Shown one piece after another: positions 53,696 through 61,467 of a DNA stretch of 64,000 nucleotides. How positions within the stretch are numbered: the stretch's first letter is position 1; the number at the start of each line of letters is the position of its first letter. The notes under the pieces are model-generated. The model was not told the origin of the DNA, did not search any database, and saw nothing but the letters and a program-made list of their open reading frames with translations. A program made the translations under genes and the position numbers. The DNA is from JABSSA01 sp039960995 (GTDB taxonomy: Bacteria; Pseudomonadota; Alphaproteobacteria; Rhodobacterales; Rhodobacteraceae): contig JBDVKF010000005.1 in the NCBI GenBank assembly GCA_039960995.1, positions 1-64,000 on the forward strand. Direction: 5' to 3'.

Positions 53696-54691
53696 ATGTT
53701 TGCCATGCTCAGCAATGCCCCGGGCGGCCCTGACAGTCTTGAATGGACAGAACTGCCAACACCCGATCCGAAAAAGGGCGAAGTCCGTCTTGCTGTTAAG
53801 GCAGCGGGCGTCAATTTCCCCGACACATTGATCATTCAGGATTTGTATCAGTTGAAACCACCGCGCCCCTTTGCGCCTGGCGGCGAGGTTGCTGGGGTTG
53901 TCGAGGCTGTCGGCGAAGGTGTCACGCAGCTTTCTGTCGGGGATCGTGTGATTGCGATGCCGGGGTTTGGTGGGTTCGTCAGCCATATTTGCGTGCCAGC
54001 GGCAGTGTGTCTGCCCATACCGAAAGAGATGCCGATTGACGAAGCTTCGGCGTTTATTTTCACATACGGTACATCCCATTACGCCTTGAAAAACCGTGGT
54101 CTTTTGAAATCTGGTGACAACTTATTGATACTTGGTGCGGCCGGTGGCGTTGGTGCTGCGTCCATTGAGTTGGGCAAGGCTGCGGGGGCAAATATTATTG
54201 CGGCAGTCAGTTCAGCGGAAAAGGCAGAATTCTGCACATCCCTTGGGGCGGACAAGACCATTGTTTACCCGCGCACACTGGACCGGGACGCGCAAAAAGC
54301 GCTTTCGTCTGAGATTAAGGCCTGTGCCGGGTCCAAAGGTGTGCAAGTGGCTTATGACGCGGTTGGTGGCGATTACGCGGAACCGGTGATTCGTGCCATG
54401 GGCTGGGGTGGCCGTTTTCTTGTTGTGGGTTTCCCAGCGGGCATTCCAAAAATTCCGCTGAACCTGACACTGCTGAAATCTTGCGAAATTGTTGGCGTGT
54501 TTTGGGGCGCATCCATTCGAATGGAGCCTGACTCGCACCGCGAAAACATGATTGAACTGTTCGAAATGTACAGCAAAGGTCAGGTGCGCCCTCGGATTTC
54601 AGCGCATTTCCCAATGAACGAAGCGGCCAAGGCGCTGCAGCTTATCGCGGATCGCAAAGTGCAAGGTAAGGTGGTTTTGACCTTGGATTAA
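53696..54691 (+). CDS. Quinone oxidoreductase-like MDR enzyme
   Basis: A 331-residue zinc-independent medium-chain reductase of the NADPH:quinone oxidoreductase (QOR) group. VKAAGVNFPDTLIIQDLY, the NADP-binding GAAGGVGAASIELGKAAG, and YDAVGGDYAEPVIRAMGWGGRFLVVG are characteristic. It is divergent from the broken acyl-CoA dehydrogenase gene and has GAGAGGACC before ATG 53696. It converges with a histidine phosphatase gene, the two coding ends overlapping by four bases. A role in reducing an enoyl intermediate is plausible. Confidence 0.92.
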   Translation: MFAMLSNAPGGPDSLEWTELPTPDPKKGEVRLAVKAAGVNFPDTLIIQDLYQLKPPRPFAPGGEVAGVVEAVGEGVTQLSVGDRVIAMPGFGGFVSHICVPAAVCLPIPKEMPIDEASAFIFTYGTSHYALKNRGLLKSGDNLLILGAAGGVGAASIELGKAAGANIIAAVSSAEKAEFCTSLGADKTIVYPRTLDRDAQKALSSEIKACAGSKGVQVAYDAVGGDYAEPVIRAMGWGGRFLVVGFPAGIPKIPLNLTLLKSCEIVGVFWGASIRMEPDSHRENMIELFEMYSKGQVRPRISAHFPMNEAAKALQLIADRKVQGKVVLTLD

Positions 54692-55350
54692 AGGCCCTCA
54701 AGATGACTGGTGTCATTGAACCCACGCAACACCCATTGGTCTTGTTTGATAACAAGCCGCGATATCGATCCGTTGGCGGCACCCTGAAATGCAAAGGGTT
54801 CGCTGTTCGTGGCCAAGTGCAAGGCAGCGGAAATGACACCTCCGTGCACGAAAACAGCGACACGTTCGTTGATATGTTTGGCGGCGATGCGGGCGATACC
54901 CCGTTTGACACGCACACAGAATTCAGCACCCGTTTCCGCATTGGGAATGGCCCCCCAATCCTGTTCCGCGATCACGCGTTGATAAACCGGATCACGTTGG
55001 GCCGCCTTGATGCGGTACAACCCGCCATCCCAGTCCCCCAGATGGACTTCATGCAAATCAGGGTCTTCAATTGGGGTCATGTTGAGGTGTTGCGCCAAGG
55101 GCGCCGCCGTTTGATGCGTTCGCACCAGCTTTGTGACGTAAATATCTGCAAACACGTCAGTTTTCAGACGTTCGCCCACGGCAATGGCTTGCTTGACGCC
55201 CTGTGGATGAAGGGCCGGATCGCCGTGGCCGTCTTTGGTCGGAAAGTTCTCTCCGGCGCGCGCTGGTGCCGATTCACCGTGCCGGATCAACAACATATCA
55301 GCCGCGCCTTCAGGCGGGCGATAGACCGGTTGGCGGTATTCTTGCGTCAT
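54688..55350 (-). CDS. Histidine phosphatase family protein
   Basis: A 220-residue phosphoglycerate-mutase-like enzyme with an intact RHGES motif (LLIRHGESAPARAG) and the second His in AVFVHGGVISA. The Glu proton donor is near DLHEVHLGDWDGG. It is the second such protein in the island and, unlike the one at 47775, has both His. It lies alone on the minus strand between two plus-strand reductase genes, overlapping the first at its 3' end. Confidence 0.88.
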   Translation of the reverse strand: MTQEYRQPVYRPPEGAADMLLIRHGESAPARAGENFPTKDGHGDPALHPQGVKQAIAVGERLKTDVFADIYVTKLVRTHQTAAPLAQHLNMTPIEDPDLHEVHLGDWDGGLYRIKAAQRDPVYQRVIAEQDWGAIPNAETGAEFCVRVKRGIARIAAKHINERVAVFVHGGVISAALHLATNSEPFAFQGAANGSISRLVIKQDQWVLRGFNDTSHLEGL

Positions 55351-55386
55351 CTTTCACCTCTTTCCATGCACTAAGGACCATATCCC

Positions 55387-56400
55387 ATGACAAATCGCCA
55401 GATCATCGTTCAGGACATCCCCAAAGGTGCATTGTCGCAGGACCATTTTGCGTTGCAATCAGCGGACATGCCGAGCCCTGCAAAAGGCGAAGTCGTATTG
55501 CGCACCCTATTGATGAGCATCGATGCCGCCAACAGAAGTTGGATGCAAGGCGCAACCTATCGCGAAGCGATTAACGCGGGCGATGTTATGGCCACCTATG
55601 CAATCAGCGAAGTTGTGGAAAGCCAGTCATCGCGGTTCGCGCCCGGGGACATCGTCGCGTCAGAAAGCCGTTGGGCTGAATATGTGGCGTGGCCGGCGCA
55701 TAAATGCCAAAAGATGCCGCCCGTCCCCCGTTTAGAAAACTTGCTGTCTGTTTTTGGCATCGCCGGGAAAACTGCCTTTCATGGGCTTGTCCATGTGGGG
55801 CGTCCTATTGCCGGTGAAACCATTGTTGTAAGTGCCGCGGCCGGGTCTGTTGGCGGATATGTCGGCCAGATTGGCAAAGCCCTAGGGTGTCGCGTCGTTG
55901 GAATTGCTGGCGGGCCGGAAAAATGCGACTGGGTTGTCAATCATTTGGGGTTTGATGCATGCGTCGATTACCGAACTGCGGGCTTGTTCAAAGGGCTGAA
56001 GGCTGCGTGCCCGACGGGGATAGACGTTTATTTTGACAATGTGGGTGGTGCGGTTCTGGAAACCACATTGGCGTTGATGAATGAACGCGGTCGCATCGTG
56101 TGCTGCGGCGCGATCAGCCAATATGATGATGCGACGCCAACTGGACCAAGAAATTTGCCCGGTCTTGTGGTTGTAAAACGTCTGCGAATGGAAGGCTTTA
56201 TCGTGATGGATTTTGTCAAAGAGGACGCCAAAGCGGTGCGTGCTCTGCAAAGCTGGGTGGAAGACGGAAAGATAAAGGTCGAAGAAGACATTGTGCATGG
56301 TCTTGAAAATGCCCCCTCGGCATTGATTGGACTTCTTGCTGGGGACAACAAAGGTAAGCGCATGGTGCGCGTTGGCGCAAACCCAGAGGGGGTCGCATGA
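55387..56400 (+). CDS. CurA/PTGR-type NADP-dependent alkenal/enone reductase
   Basis: A 337-residue MDR-family protein of the leukotriene B4 12-hydroxydehydrogenase/CurA group. LRTLLMSIDAANRSWM, the NADP loop SAAAGSVGGYVGQIGKALG, YFDNVGGAVLETTLALMNERGRIVCCG and the C-terminal GLENAPSALIGLLAGDNKGKRMV are typical. Members reduce alpha,beta-unsaturated ketones or aldehydes. It overlaps the MaoC gene by four bases, so the two act in one operon. Confidence 0.92.
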   Translation: MTNRQIIVQDIPKGALSQDHFALQSADMPSPAKGEVVLRTLLMSIDAANRSWMQGATYREAINAGDVMATYAISEVVESQSSRFAPGDIVASESRWAEYVAWPAHKCQKMPPVPRLENLLSVFGIAGKTAFHGLVHVGRPIAGETIVVSAAAGSVGGYVGQIGKALGCRVVGIAGGPEKCDWVVNHLGFDACVDYRTAGLFKGLKAACPTGIDVYFDNVGGAVLETTLALMNERGRIVCCGAISQYDDATPTGPRNLPGLVVVKRLRMEGFIVMDFVKEDAKAVRALQSWVEDGKIKVEEDIVHGLENAPSALIGLLAGDNKGKRMVRVGANPEGVA

Positions 56401-56870
56401 GTGATATCGCAGAGGCCAAAGCCCGCTGGGAGGCGCGCATAGGAAGCAATGTGGGAACGTCCCGGTGGATTACGATTGATCAGCCGATGATCGATCAATT
56501 CGCGCAAACCACAGTAGACACACAATGGATCCACCTAGATGCGGTGCGCGCTGCAGCGGACACACCGTTTGGCGGCACGATTGCCCACGGATTTCTCACG
56601 CTTAGCCTTGCCAGTCGTTTTGCATATGATTGTTTTGATATGGAACCGGGGCAATCCATGGGCGTGAATTATGGGTTTAACCGATTGCGGTTTTTGTCGC
56701 CTGTTCGGTCTGGCAGTCGTGTGCGTGGCCATTTCGAACTGGTCGCCGTGACACAACGCGACGAACACTCTCTGCTGCGCGAAGTTAAGCTCACGATCGA
56801 GATCGATGGTCAAAAAACGCCCGCTTTGGTTGCTGAATGGCTTACGATGGCGGTGTTTGCTTCGGCTTGA
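56397..56870 (+). CDS. MaoC-like (R)-specific enoyl-CoA hydratase
   Basis: A 157-residue single hot-dog-fold hydratase. The active-site dyad region is TTVDTQWIHLDAVRAAADTPFGGTIAHGFLTLSL, with the catalytic Asp and His in DTQWIH. It hydrates enoyl-CoA to (3R)-hydroxyacyl-CoA, which would feed the MFE-2-like SDR at 49531. It overlaps the CurA-type reductase gene and is followed by aroQ after 70 bases. Confidence 0.92.
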   Translation: MSDIAEAKARWEARIGSNVGTSRWITIDQPMIDQFAQTTVDTQWIHLDAVRAAADTPFGGTIAHGFLTLSLASRFAYDCFDMEPGQSMGVNYGFNRLRFLSPVRSGSRVRGHFELVAVTQRDEHSLLREVKLTIEIDGQKTPALVAEWLTMAVFASA

Positions 56871-56940
56871 CCCGAACCACTACTAGACACAACCTGTGGC
56901 AACAAGCTATGGGCTTTTAAACACTGTGGAATCCTGCATC

Positions 56941-57387
56941 ATGCCGTCGTTTCTTATCCTAAATGGCCCCAACCTAAATTTGCTCGGCATTCGAGAGCCG
57001 GGCGTTTACGGGTCGAAGACACTTTCTGATGTCGAAGACGAGCTTGTCGCATTGGGAAAGACGTTGTCAGTGGATGTCCAATGCGCCCAATCCAACCACG
57101 AAGGCGCTTTGGTTGATCAGATCCAAAATGCACGTGGTGTATTTGACGGCATTGTTTTGAATGCAGGTGCTTATACGCATACCTCGATTGCCATGCGTGA
57201 TGCGATATCGGGTGTTGAAGTGCCAACAATTGAGGTGCATGTTTCCAATGTATATGCGCGCGAGCCCTTTCGTCATAAAAGTATGATTGCGGGTGTTTGT
57301 TGTGGTGTGATTGCGGGCTTTGGAACTGCTGGTTATGCGTTGGCTTTAAAAGCGATCATTGACCAAACACAGGGAGCGAAGACGTGA
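56941..57387 (+). CDS. aroQ: Type II 3-dehydroquinate dehydratase
   Basis: A 148-residue shikimate-pathway enzyme. ATG 56941 starts the conserved fold directly (SFLILNGPNLNLLGIREPGVYG). The catalytic Tyr is in that YG segment. SNHEGALVDQIQNA, LNAGAYTHTSIAMRDAI and EVHVSNVYAREPFRHKS complete the active site. The stop overlaps the LuxR-type start by four bases. No other shikimate gene is adjacent. Confidence 0.96.
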   Translation: MPSFLILNGPNLNLLGIREPGVYGSKTLSDVEDELVALGKTLSVDVQCAQSNHEGALVDQIQNARGVFDGIVLNAGAYTHTSIAMRDAISGVEVPTIEVHVSNVYAREPFRHKSMIAGVCCGVIAGFGTAGYALALKAIIDQTQGAKT

Positions 57388-58133
57388 AGAGCTATTTGCA
57401 TTTTCTCGCTAACTGCAGATCGATTGAAGAACTTTGGGCCAAGCACACAGAAAAAATGGCCGAATACGGGTTTGATCGCCTTATCTATGGGTTTACGCGG
57501 TATCGCTATGGTACGTCGTTGGGTGATCCTGAAGATTTTGTTATCCTGTCCAATCAGGACAAAGCGTATATGGATGTCTTTATTGGCGAGGGTCACTATA
57601 CCCACGCGCCAATGGTCCGTTGGGCCCTTGAAAACGAAGGCGCATGCAGCTGGAACATCTTGGGCAAGATGGCCCAACAAAACGTTTTAAGCGACGCAGA
57701 ACAACGGGTTGTTGCGTTCAATCAAAAAATGGGTGTGCGTACAGGATATACGATCAGCTTTAAATCTGTCTCAGCACGGTCAAAAGGCGCGATTGCTTTG
57801 ACGGCACGCGAAAGCATGAGACAGGATGAGGTCGACGCGCTGTGGGCGGAGCATGGGCGTGATATCCATTTGATGAACAATATCGCTCATTTGAAAATTC
57901 TGACATTGCCTTATGAAAACCCAGGCCGGTCGTTGACCAAACGACAAAGAGAAGCGTTGGAATGGGTTGGTGACGGCAAGACGATGCAGGACATTGCTTT
58001 GCTCATGGGGCTGACCTCGGCAACTGTCGAAAAACACCTTCGACTTGCGCGGGAATCTTTGTCCGTTGAGACAACTGCGCAAGCGGTCTTGAAGGCCGCG
58101 TTTGCGAATCAAATGTTCATTCTGGAAGCTTGA
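57384..58133 (+). CDS. LuxR-family regulator with altered autoinducer-binding residues
   Basis: A 249-residue LuxR-type protein with an N-terminal autoinducer-binding-like domain (about 1-165) and a C-terminal LuxR HTH (LTKRQREALEWVGDGKTMQDIALLM, then ATVEKHLRLARESL). Aligning by eye with TraR, the position of the acyl-homoserine-lactone-contacting Asp70 is Ala (THAPMVRW), Trp57 is Tyr and Tyr61 is Phe, while Trp85 is kept (ACSWNIL). A LuxI synthase is not in the window, so this is a LuxR solo that may sense another ligand or none. It overlaps aroQ by four bases, so the two are translated together. Confidence 0.9.
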   Translation: MKSYLHFLANCRSIEELWAKHTEKMAEYGFDRLIYGFTRYRYGTSLGDPEDFVILSNQDKAYMDVFIGEGHYTHAPMVRWALENEGACSWNILGKMAQQNVLSDAEQRVVAFNQKMGVRTGYTISFKSVSARSKGAIALTARESMRQDEVDALWAEHGRDIHLMNNIAHLKILTLPYENPGRSLTKRQREALEWVGDGKTMQDIALLMGLTSATVEKHLRLARESLSVETTAQAVLKAAFANQMFILEA

Positions 58134-58689
58134 TTCCGCCTCGTTCTTTTTTGATTCGGCTTAACTTTCTCGCCAAGGTAGTGAAAAATTCTCCTTCCAT
58201 TGCGAAGTTGGGAAAAATTGGTGCCGTTTAGGAAACACAGCGTTTTCCTCCCAAGGTGCGATCTTCTTTGCAAAGTAAGCCCATTTCACTTTTTGAACTG
58301 GTTGGTTTGGTTCTCATTCAACGCTTTGAAATTGGTGAATATTTAAAGCATAAAATTTTTCCCTCTGGTGCGAATTGACAAAGAAATGCTCGCAAACCGC
58401 GCATCTTTTGCAAAAGTTACGTTAAGTCAAACGGCATTTTTTTTATCCCAGTAAGGAATCCCTGACTTCCTTTAAGGTGGGGAAATAGGGCAGTTTACAC
58501 GAGTTCCGTGAGTGGTGGCTTTGGCCAGGGAACTTACGAACTAAATCCCTCGTGATTGCGAGGCACTTTGGTTCGTCCGGTCTTTCCGGAAACCGGCTCG
58601 TCTGCGTATTTTTCCGTAGACGGGTCGGATCAGTACTAAGGTTACCTTGGTGTCTCATCCCCGTGACTAAAGGGTGCCTTGTGCAAAAT

Positions 58690-58724
58690 GAAACGGAGTG
58701 ACCTTTGGGGGGTTGCTCCGTTTC
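58690..58724 (+). terminator. Strong hairpin closing the unexplained interval
   Basis: GAAACGGAG (58690-58698) pairs with CTCCGTTTC (58716-58724). The stem extends inward with wobble pairs to 58703/58711 and the loop is G-rich. The T-run after it is weak (TGTTTGG). If a plus-strand RNA is made from this region, it probably ends here. Confidence 0.6.
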
Positions 58725-58903
58725 TGTTTGGAAAAGGGTCCATTTGAATCACTGCATGTGGGAGAGCGGCTTTGATTTCGTGCGGAAATGTTAAGCACCC
58801 TTTCGCATGCATCCCCTGCCCGCCTCTTCCTCCAAGCTGGGTGAGCTAACCTACACCCGTTAGTTGGGCTGTGTGAGCTGATTTAATGCGCACAAGAAGG
58901 CGT

Positions 58904-58971
58904 TCGGACCATCGTTGAAGCCGAGAAATATGTGTCATGGGCAAATACGGACATTTGCCACGACGGTCCGA
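58904..58971. repeat. Nested inverted repeat 3' of the amidinotransferase gene
   Basis: Outer arms TCGGACCATCGT (58904-58915) and ACGACGGTCCGA (58960-58971) match at 11 of 12 positions. An inner hairpin is formed by GGCAAAT (58940-58946) with ATTTGCC (58953-58959). It lies 17 bases beyond the amidinotransferase stop codon and may act as that gene's 3' end structure, although no T-run follows. Confidence 0.65.
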
Positions 58972-58987
58972 TGCGCTGATTTACAGA

Positions 58988-60100
58988 TCAGGTATTGGGG
59001 AAGTAATCCTCACAATCCCCTTCCCGAAAGACGTCGGCGGTACAGCAATGTAACCCTCCGCCAAATGCGTAGGCATCGCGTAGCTCAACTTCGACCACTT
59101 CCATGCCCAACTTGTCCATTTGCTCGGCCTGATACACTTCGGACTTTTCCACGCAGACCGTTTTGGGGTCCAGCACCAACACATTCATCGACAGCCATAC
59201 AGAGGAATAGCACAACGGCGGTGGTGCATTATGTGCGGGCTGCGCCGCGTCTACGATCTCCCACCCATTCTTTTCGAACATGTCGCGCTGATCTTTTGGC
59301 AATCGACGTTGCGGATTGTTCAGGATCAAACCGGGGCGCAACGGTGTAAAGGTCGCGTCAATATGAATGGGATACGGATCGCCGGGAAAGTTCACAGTAT
59401 GCACGCGATGATCGGGGAAATGGCGGCGCAACCATTCGATCCCCTTCAGGTTTGTCGTAAACCCGTGTTGCACAACCAGATCCTTGCCAAACCGAAGAAC
59501 ATCTGCCGCGTCAAATAACGGTTCTTCCTCAGTGGTGACAAAGAACTTTTCGGCGGCCCATTCCAAGCGCTTGGCGTCCCCAATCTTTTCGGACAGGTAA
59601 TCGGGATGATAATCCGCATCTGTCAGCCGAGGTTTGGGGGCTGCTTCGTGCCGAAAATTGGGGTCTTCGTCCCAATACTGCTGCAGCAACGGACGGTAGT
59701 TCAAATATTCAAACCACCGGCATCGATATGACATGGTAGCTTCAAGAATTTCGGACCCAACTGTCAGTAAAACATCGCGCGGTGGCATACAGCCGAACTG
59801 ACTGTCCGTGTGGAAATCTGGTGTCGTTGCGGGTTGGCTGTGATCTATTGAAACGGGGCGATCAACACGCACGCCGCGTGCCTTTAACTGGCCAGCGAAC
59901 GTGTCGAGTAATTCGTTGGCCCGGTCAATCGTCTCTTGAGGACGGCGCCCCCACTGCCCGCGCATGTCACTGTCTTCGGGAACTTTTGCGTCTAACGCCG
60001 GTTCTGCGGGCGGGATGTGACAATCGTCGGCGCGTCCGACAATGACGTGCTTCAGCGGGTCCCATTCGTTCCAGGAATTGACGATTGTTGGTTGTGACAT
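58988..60100 (-). CDS. Amidinotransferase (glycine/inosamine amidinotransferase family)
   Basis: A 370-residue enzyme of the AGAT/StrB family that transfers an amidino group from arginine. ATG 60100 follows GAGGG with good spacing; an in-frame ATG at 60118 is less well placed. Active-site features: Asp in LFDAADVLRFGKD, His in PIHIDATFTPL, and the nucleophilic Cys in GGGLHCCTADVFREG. The N-terminal VNSWNEWDPLKHVIVGRADDC is typical. The acceptor could be glycine (guanidinoacetate) or an aminocyclitol or other amine; no biosynthetic cluster is nearby to decide. It stands alone. Confidence 0.92.
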   Translation of the reverse strand: MSQPTIVNSWNEWDPLKHVIVGRADDCHIPPAEPALDAKVPEDSDMRGQWGRRPQETIDRANELLDTFAGQLKARGVRVDRPVSIDHSQPATTPDFHTDSQFGCMPPRDVLLTVGSEILEATMSYRCRWFEYLNYRPLLQQYWDEDPNFRHEAAPKPRLTDADYHPDYLSEKIGDAKRLEWAAEKFFVTTEEEPLFDAADVLRFGKDLVVQHGFTTNLKGIEWLRRHFPDHRVHTVNFPGDPYPIHIDATFTPLRPGLILNNPQRRLPKDQRDMFEKNGWEIVDAAQPAHNAPPPLCYSSVWLSMNVLVLDPKTVCVEKSEVYQAEQMDKLGMEVVEVELRDAYAFGGGLHCCTADVFREGDCEDYFPNT

Positions 60101-60188
60101 CTTAAGCCCTCGTGACATTTTCCCTTGGTATTGGGCAAAGTGTTAAATTCATCTTGCCCAGAAGCGACGCCCTAAATGTCAGTGACCG

Positions 60189-60422
60189 TCATCCCCAACG
60201 TATCAATCCAATGATCGCTGAAACCGCATAGAACACTTGCAGCAAGAGAAACGCCCATCGTCTGTCCAAAACGCCCCAAGCCGCGAACAAAAGCGCAGAG
60301 ATTAGTAAAAGCGAAAAACCAAGGATTTCGTAACCGGTATTGGATGCAATCAACATGGCATAAGCCATCGCCAGAACCGATCCGCTGATTTCAAAGATCG
60401 AAATGAGCTTTTGCTTTTCCAT
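60189..60422 (-). CDS. Small integral membrane protein (CBU_0592-like)
   Basis: A 77-residue protein with three predicted membrane helices (SIFEISGSVLAMAYAMLIA, ILGFSLLLISALLFAAWGVL, AFLLLQVFYAVSAIIGLIRW). ATG 60422 has GGAG about ten bases upstream; a longer frame to 60482 runs through the tsf terminator. The layout resembles the CBU_0592-like small membrane family, but that is a soft match. It lies just downstream of the tsf terminator on the same strand. Function unknown. Confidence 0.72.
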   Translation of the reverse strand: MEKQKLISIFEISGSVLAMAYAMLIASNTGYEILGFSLLLISALLFAAWGVLDRRWAFLLLQVFYAVSAIIGLIRWG

Positions 60423-60462
60423 GATATTCTCCGAATTGATATTCCTGATCATACGTACAAAA

Positions 60463-60489
60463 AAACGGCGCGCCATTGGCACGCCGTTT
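60463..60489 (-). terminator. Terminator of the rpsB-tsf operon
   Basis: On the minus strand AAACGGCG (60489-60482) pairs with CGCCGTTT (60470-60463), followed by seven T residues. An alternative inner pairing (GGCGTGCCA with TGGCGCGCC) also exists. It lies 25 bases past the tsf stop. Confidence 0.9.
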
Positions 60490-60514
60490 AAATCGTTCAG
60501 TGATGCAAAAGGGT

Positions 60515-61390
60515 TTATCCCTGTGCGGCTTTCGCAACTTCGGCTGCAAAGTCTTCTTTTTCGACTTCAATGCCTTCGCCCACTTCCAAACGAACAAACC
60601 CTGTGATGGTTGCGCCAGCTTCGGAAGCAGCGGCTTCAACCGTTAGGTCTGGGTTCACAACAAACTGTTGATTCAACAGTGTTGATTCCGCGACGAACTT
60701 TTTCATGCGGCCAACGATCATCTTTTCGATGACCTGCTCAGGCTTGCCGGATTCGCGTGCGATATCCATTTGAACCTGCTTTTCTTTTTCGACCACTGCC
60801 GGATCCATGTCAGTTTCGGACAAAGCTGCTGGGTTCACAGCTGCGATGTGCATCGCAACTTGCTTTCCAAAGGCTTCGTCGCCGCCGTCCATGGCCACGA
60901 GAACGCCAATCTTGCCCATTCCAGGTGCTGCCGCGTTGTGAACATAAGACACGACGGTTCCGCCCGAAATTTTGGACATGCGGCGCACGCTCATGTTTTC
61001 ACCGATGGTCGCGATCTTGTCGGTCACAACGTCAGCGACGGTTTTGCCGCCCATGTCAGCAGTTTGGAGCGCTTCAACAGTGTCCACACCAAGTGCGACT
61101 TTAGCAATGTCCGCGACCATGCCTTGGAATTCAGCATTTTTGCCAACAAAGTCTGTTTCCGAATTCACTTCAACGGCCACACCGGTTCCGCCATCCACAA
61201 CCACGGCCACAAGACCTTCTGCAGCTGTACGGCCGGATTTCTTGGCCGCTTTGGCCAGACCTTTTGTGCGCAACCAGTCAACGGCGGCTTCCATGTCGCC
61301 GTCAGTTTCTGTCAACGCTTTTTTAGCATCCATCATGCCTGCGCCGGTCGAGTCGCGCAGTTCTTTCACGAGTGCTGCTGTGATTGCCAT
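60515..61390 (-). CDS. tsf: Elongation factor Ts
   Basis: A 291-residue guanine nucleotide exchange factor for EF-Tu. ATG 61390 has GAGGAGAG upstream and gives the canonical start MAITAALVKELRDSTGAGMMDAKKAL (UBA-like domain). The conserved VNSETDFVGKN and MHIAAVNPAALS follow, with a typical alphaproteobacterial C-terminus. It is preceded by rpsB across 77 bases that contain a hairpin, and is closed by a strong terminator. Confidence 0.97.
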   Translation of the reverse strand: MAITAALVKELRDSTGAGMMDAKKALTETDGDMEAAVDWLRTKGLAKAAKKSGRTAAEGLVAVVVDGGTGVAVEVNSETDFVGKNAEFQGMVADIAKVALGVDTVEALQTADMGGKTVADVVTDKIATIGENMSVRRMSKISGGTVVSYVHNAAAPGMGKIGVLVAMDGGDEAFGKQVAMHIAAVNPAALSETDMDPAVVEKEKQVQMDIARESGKPEQVIEKMIVGRMKKFVAESTLLNQQFVVNPDLTVEAAASEAGATITGFVRLEVGEGIEVEKEDFAAEVAKAAQG

Positions 61391-61420
61391 CTTGGCTCTC
61401 CTCAAATCGAAATGCGGGTC

Positions 61421-61442
61421 GGGGCGGTGTGTGAACCGCCCC
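61421..61442 (-). other. Intercistronic hairpin between rpsB and tsf
   Basis: GGGGCGGT (61421-61428) pairs with ACCGCCCC (61435-61442). There is no T-run, so it is probably a processing or attenuating structure rather than a terminator. It may tune tsf relative to rpsB. Confidence 0.65.
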
Positions 61443-61467
61443 ATGTCTCAAAAATGTGGCGAAACGC

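Larger units (their letters stand above)
58134..58987. other. Long gene-free, hairpin-rich interval
   Basis: 854 bases between the LuxR-type gene and the amidinotransferase gene, without a convincing protein gene. The left part (58134-58440) is AT-rich and could hold promoters (TTGACA at 58375). From about 58440 to 58730 there are several short stem-loops, such as CCTCG at 58547-58551 with CGAGG at 58559-58563. They are followed by a strong terminator-like stem at 58690-58724, so a plus-strand structured RNA of about 250-300 nt is possible. The right part has the nested inverted repeat at 58904-58971. A 71-codon minus-strand frame (58443-58658) uses codons unlike its neighbours and I do not call it. 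Confidence 0.5.

Noticed and set aside
58443..58658. 71-codon minus-strand frame in the large gap
   Set aside because: It has a GGGG just before ATG but uses many codons that are rare in the neighbouring genes (AGA, AGG, CTA), has no recognisable domain, and coincides with hairpins, so an RNA explanation is at least as likely.
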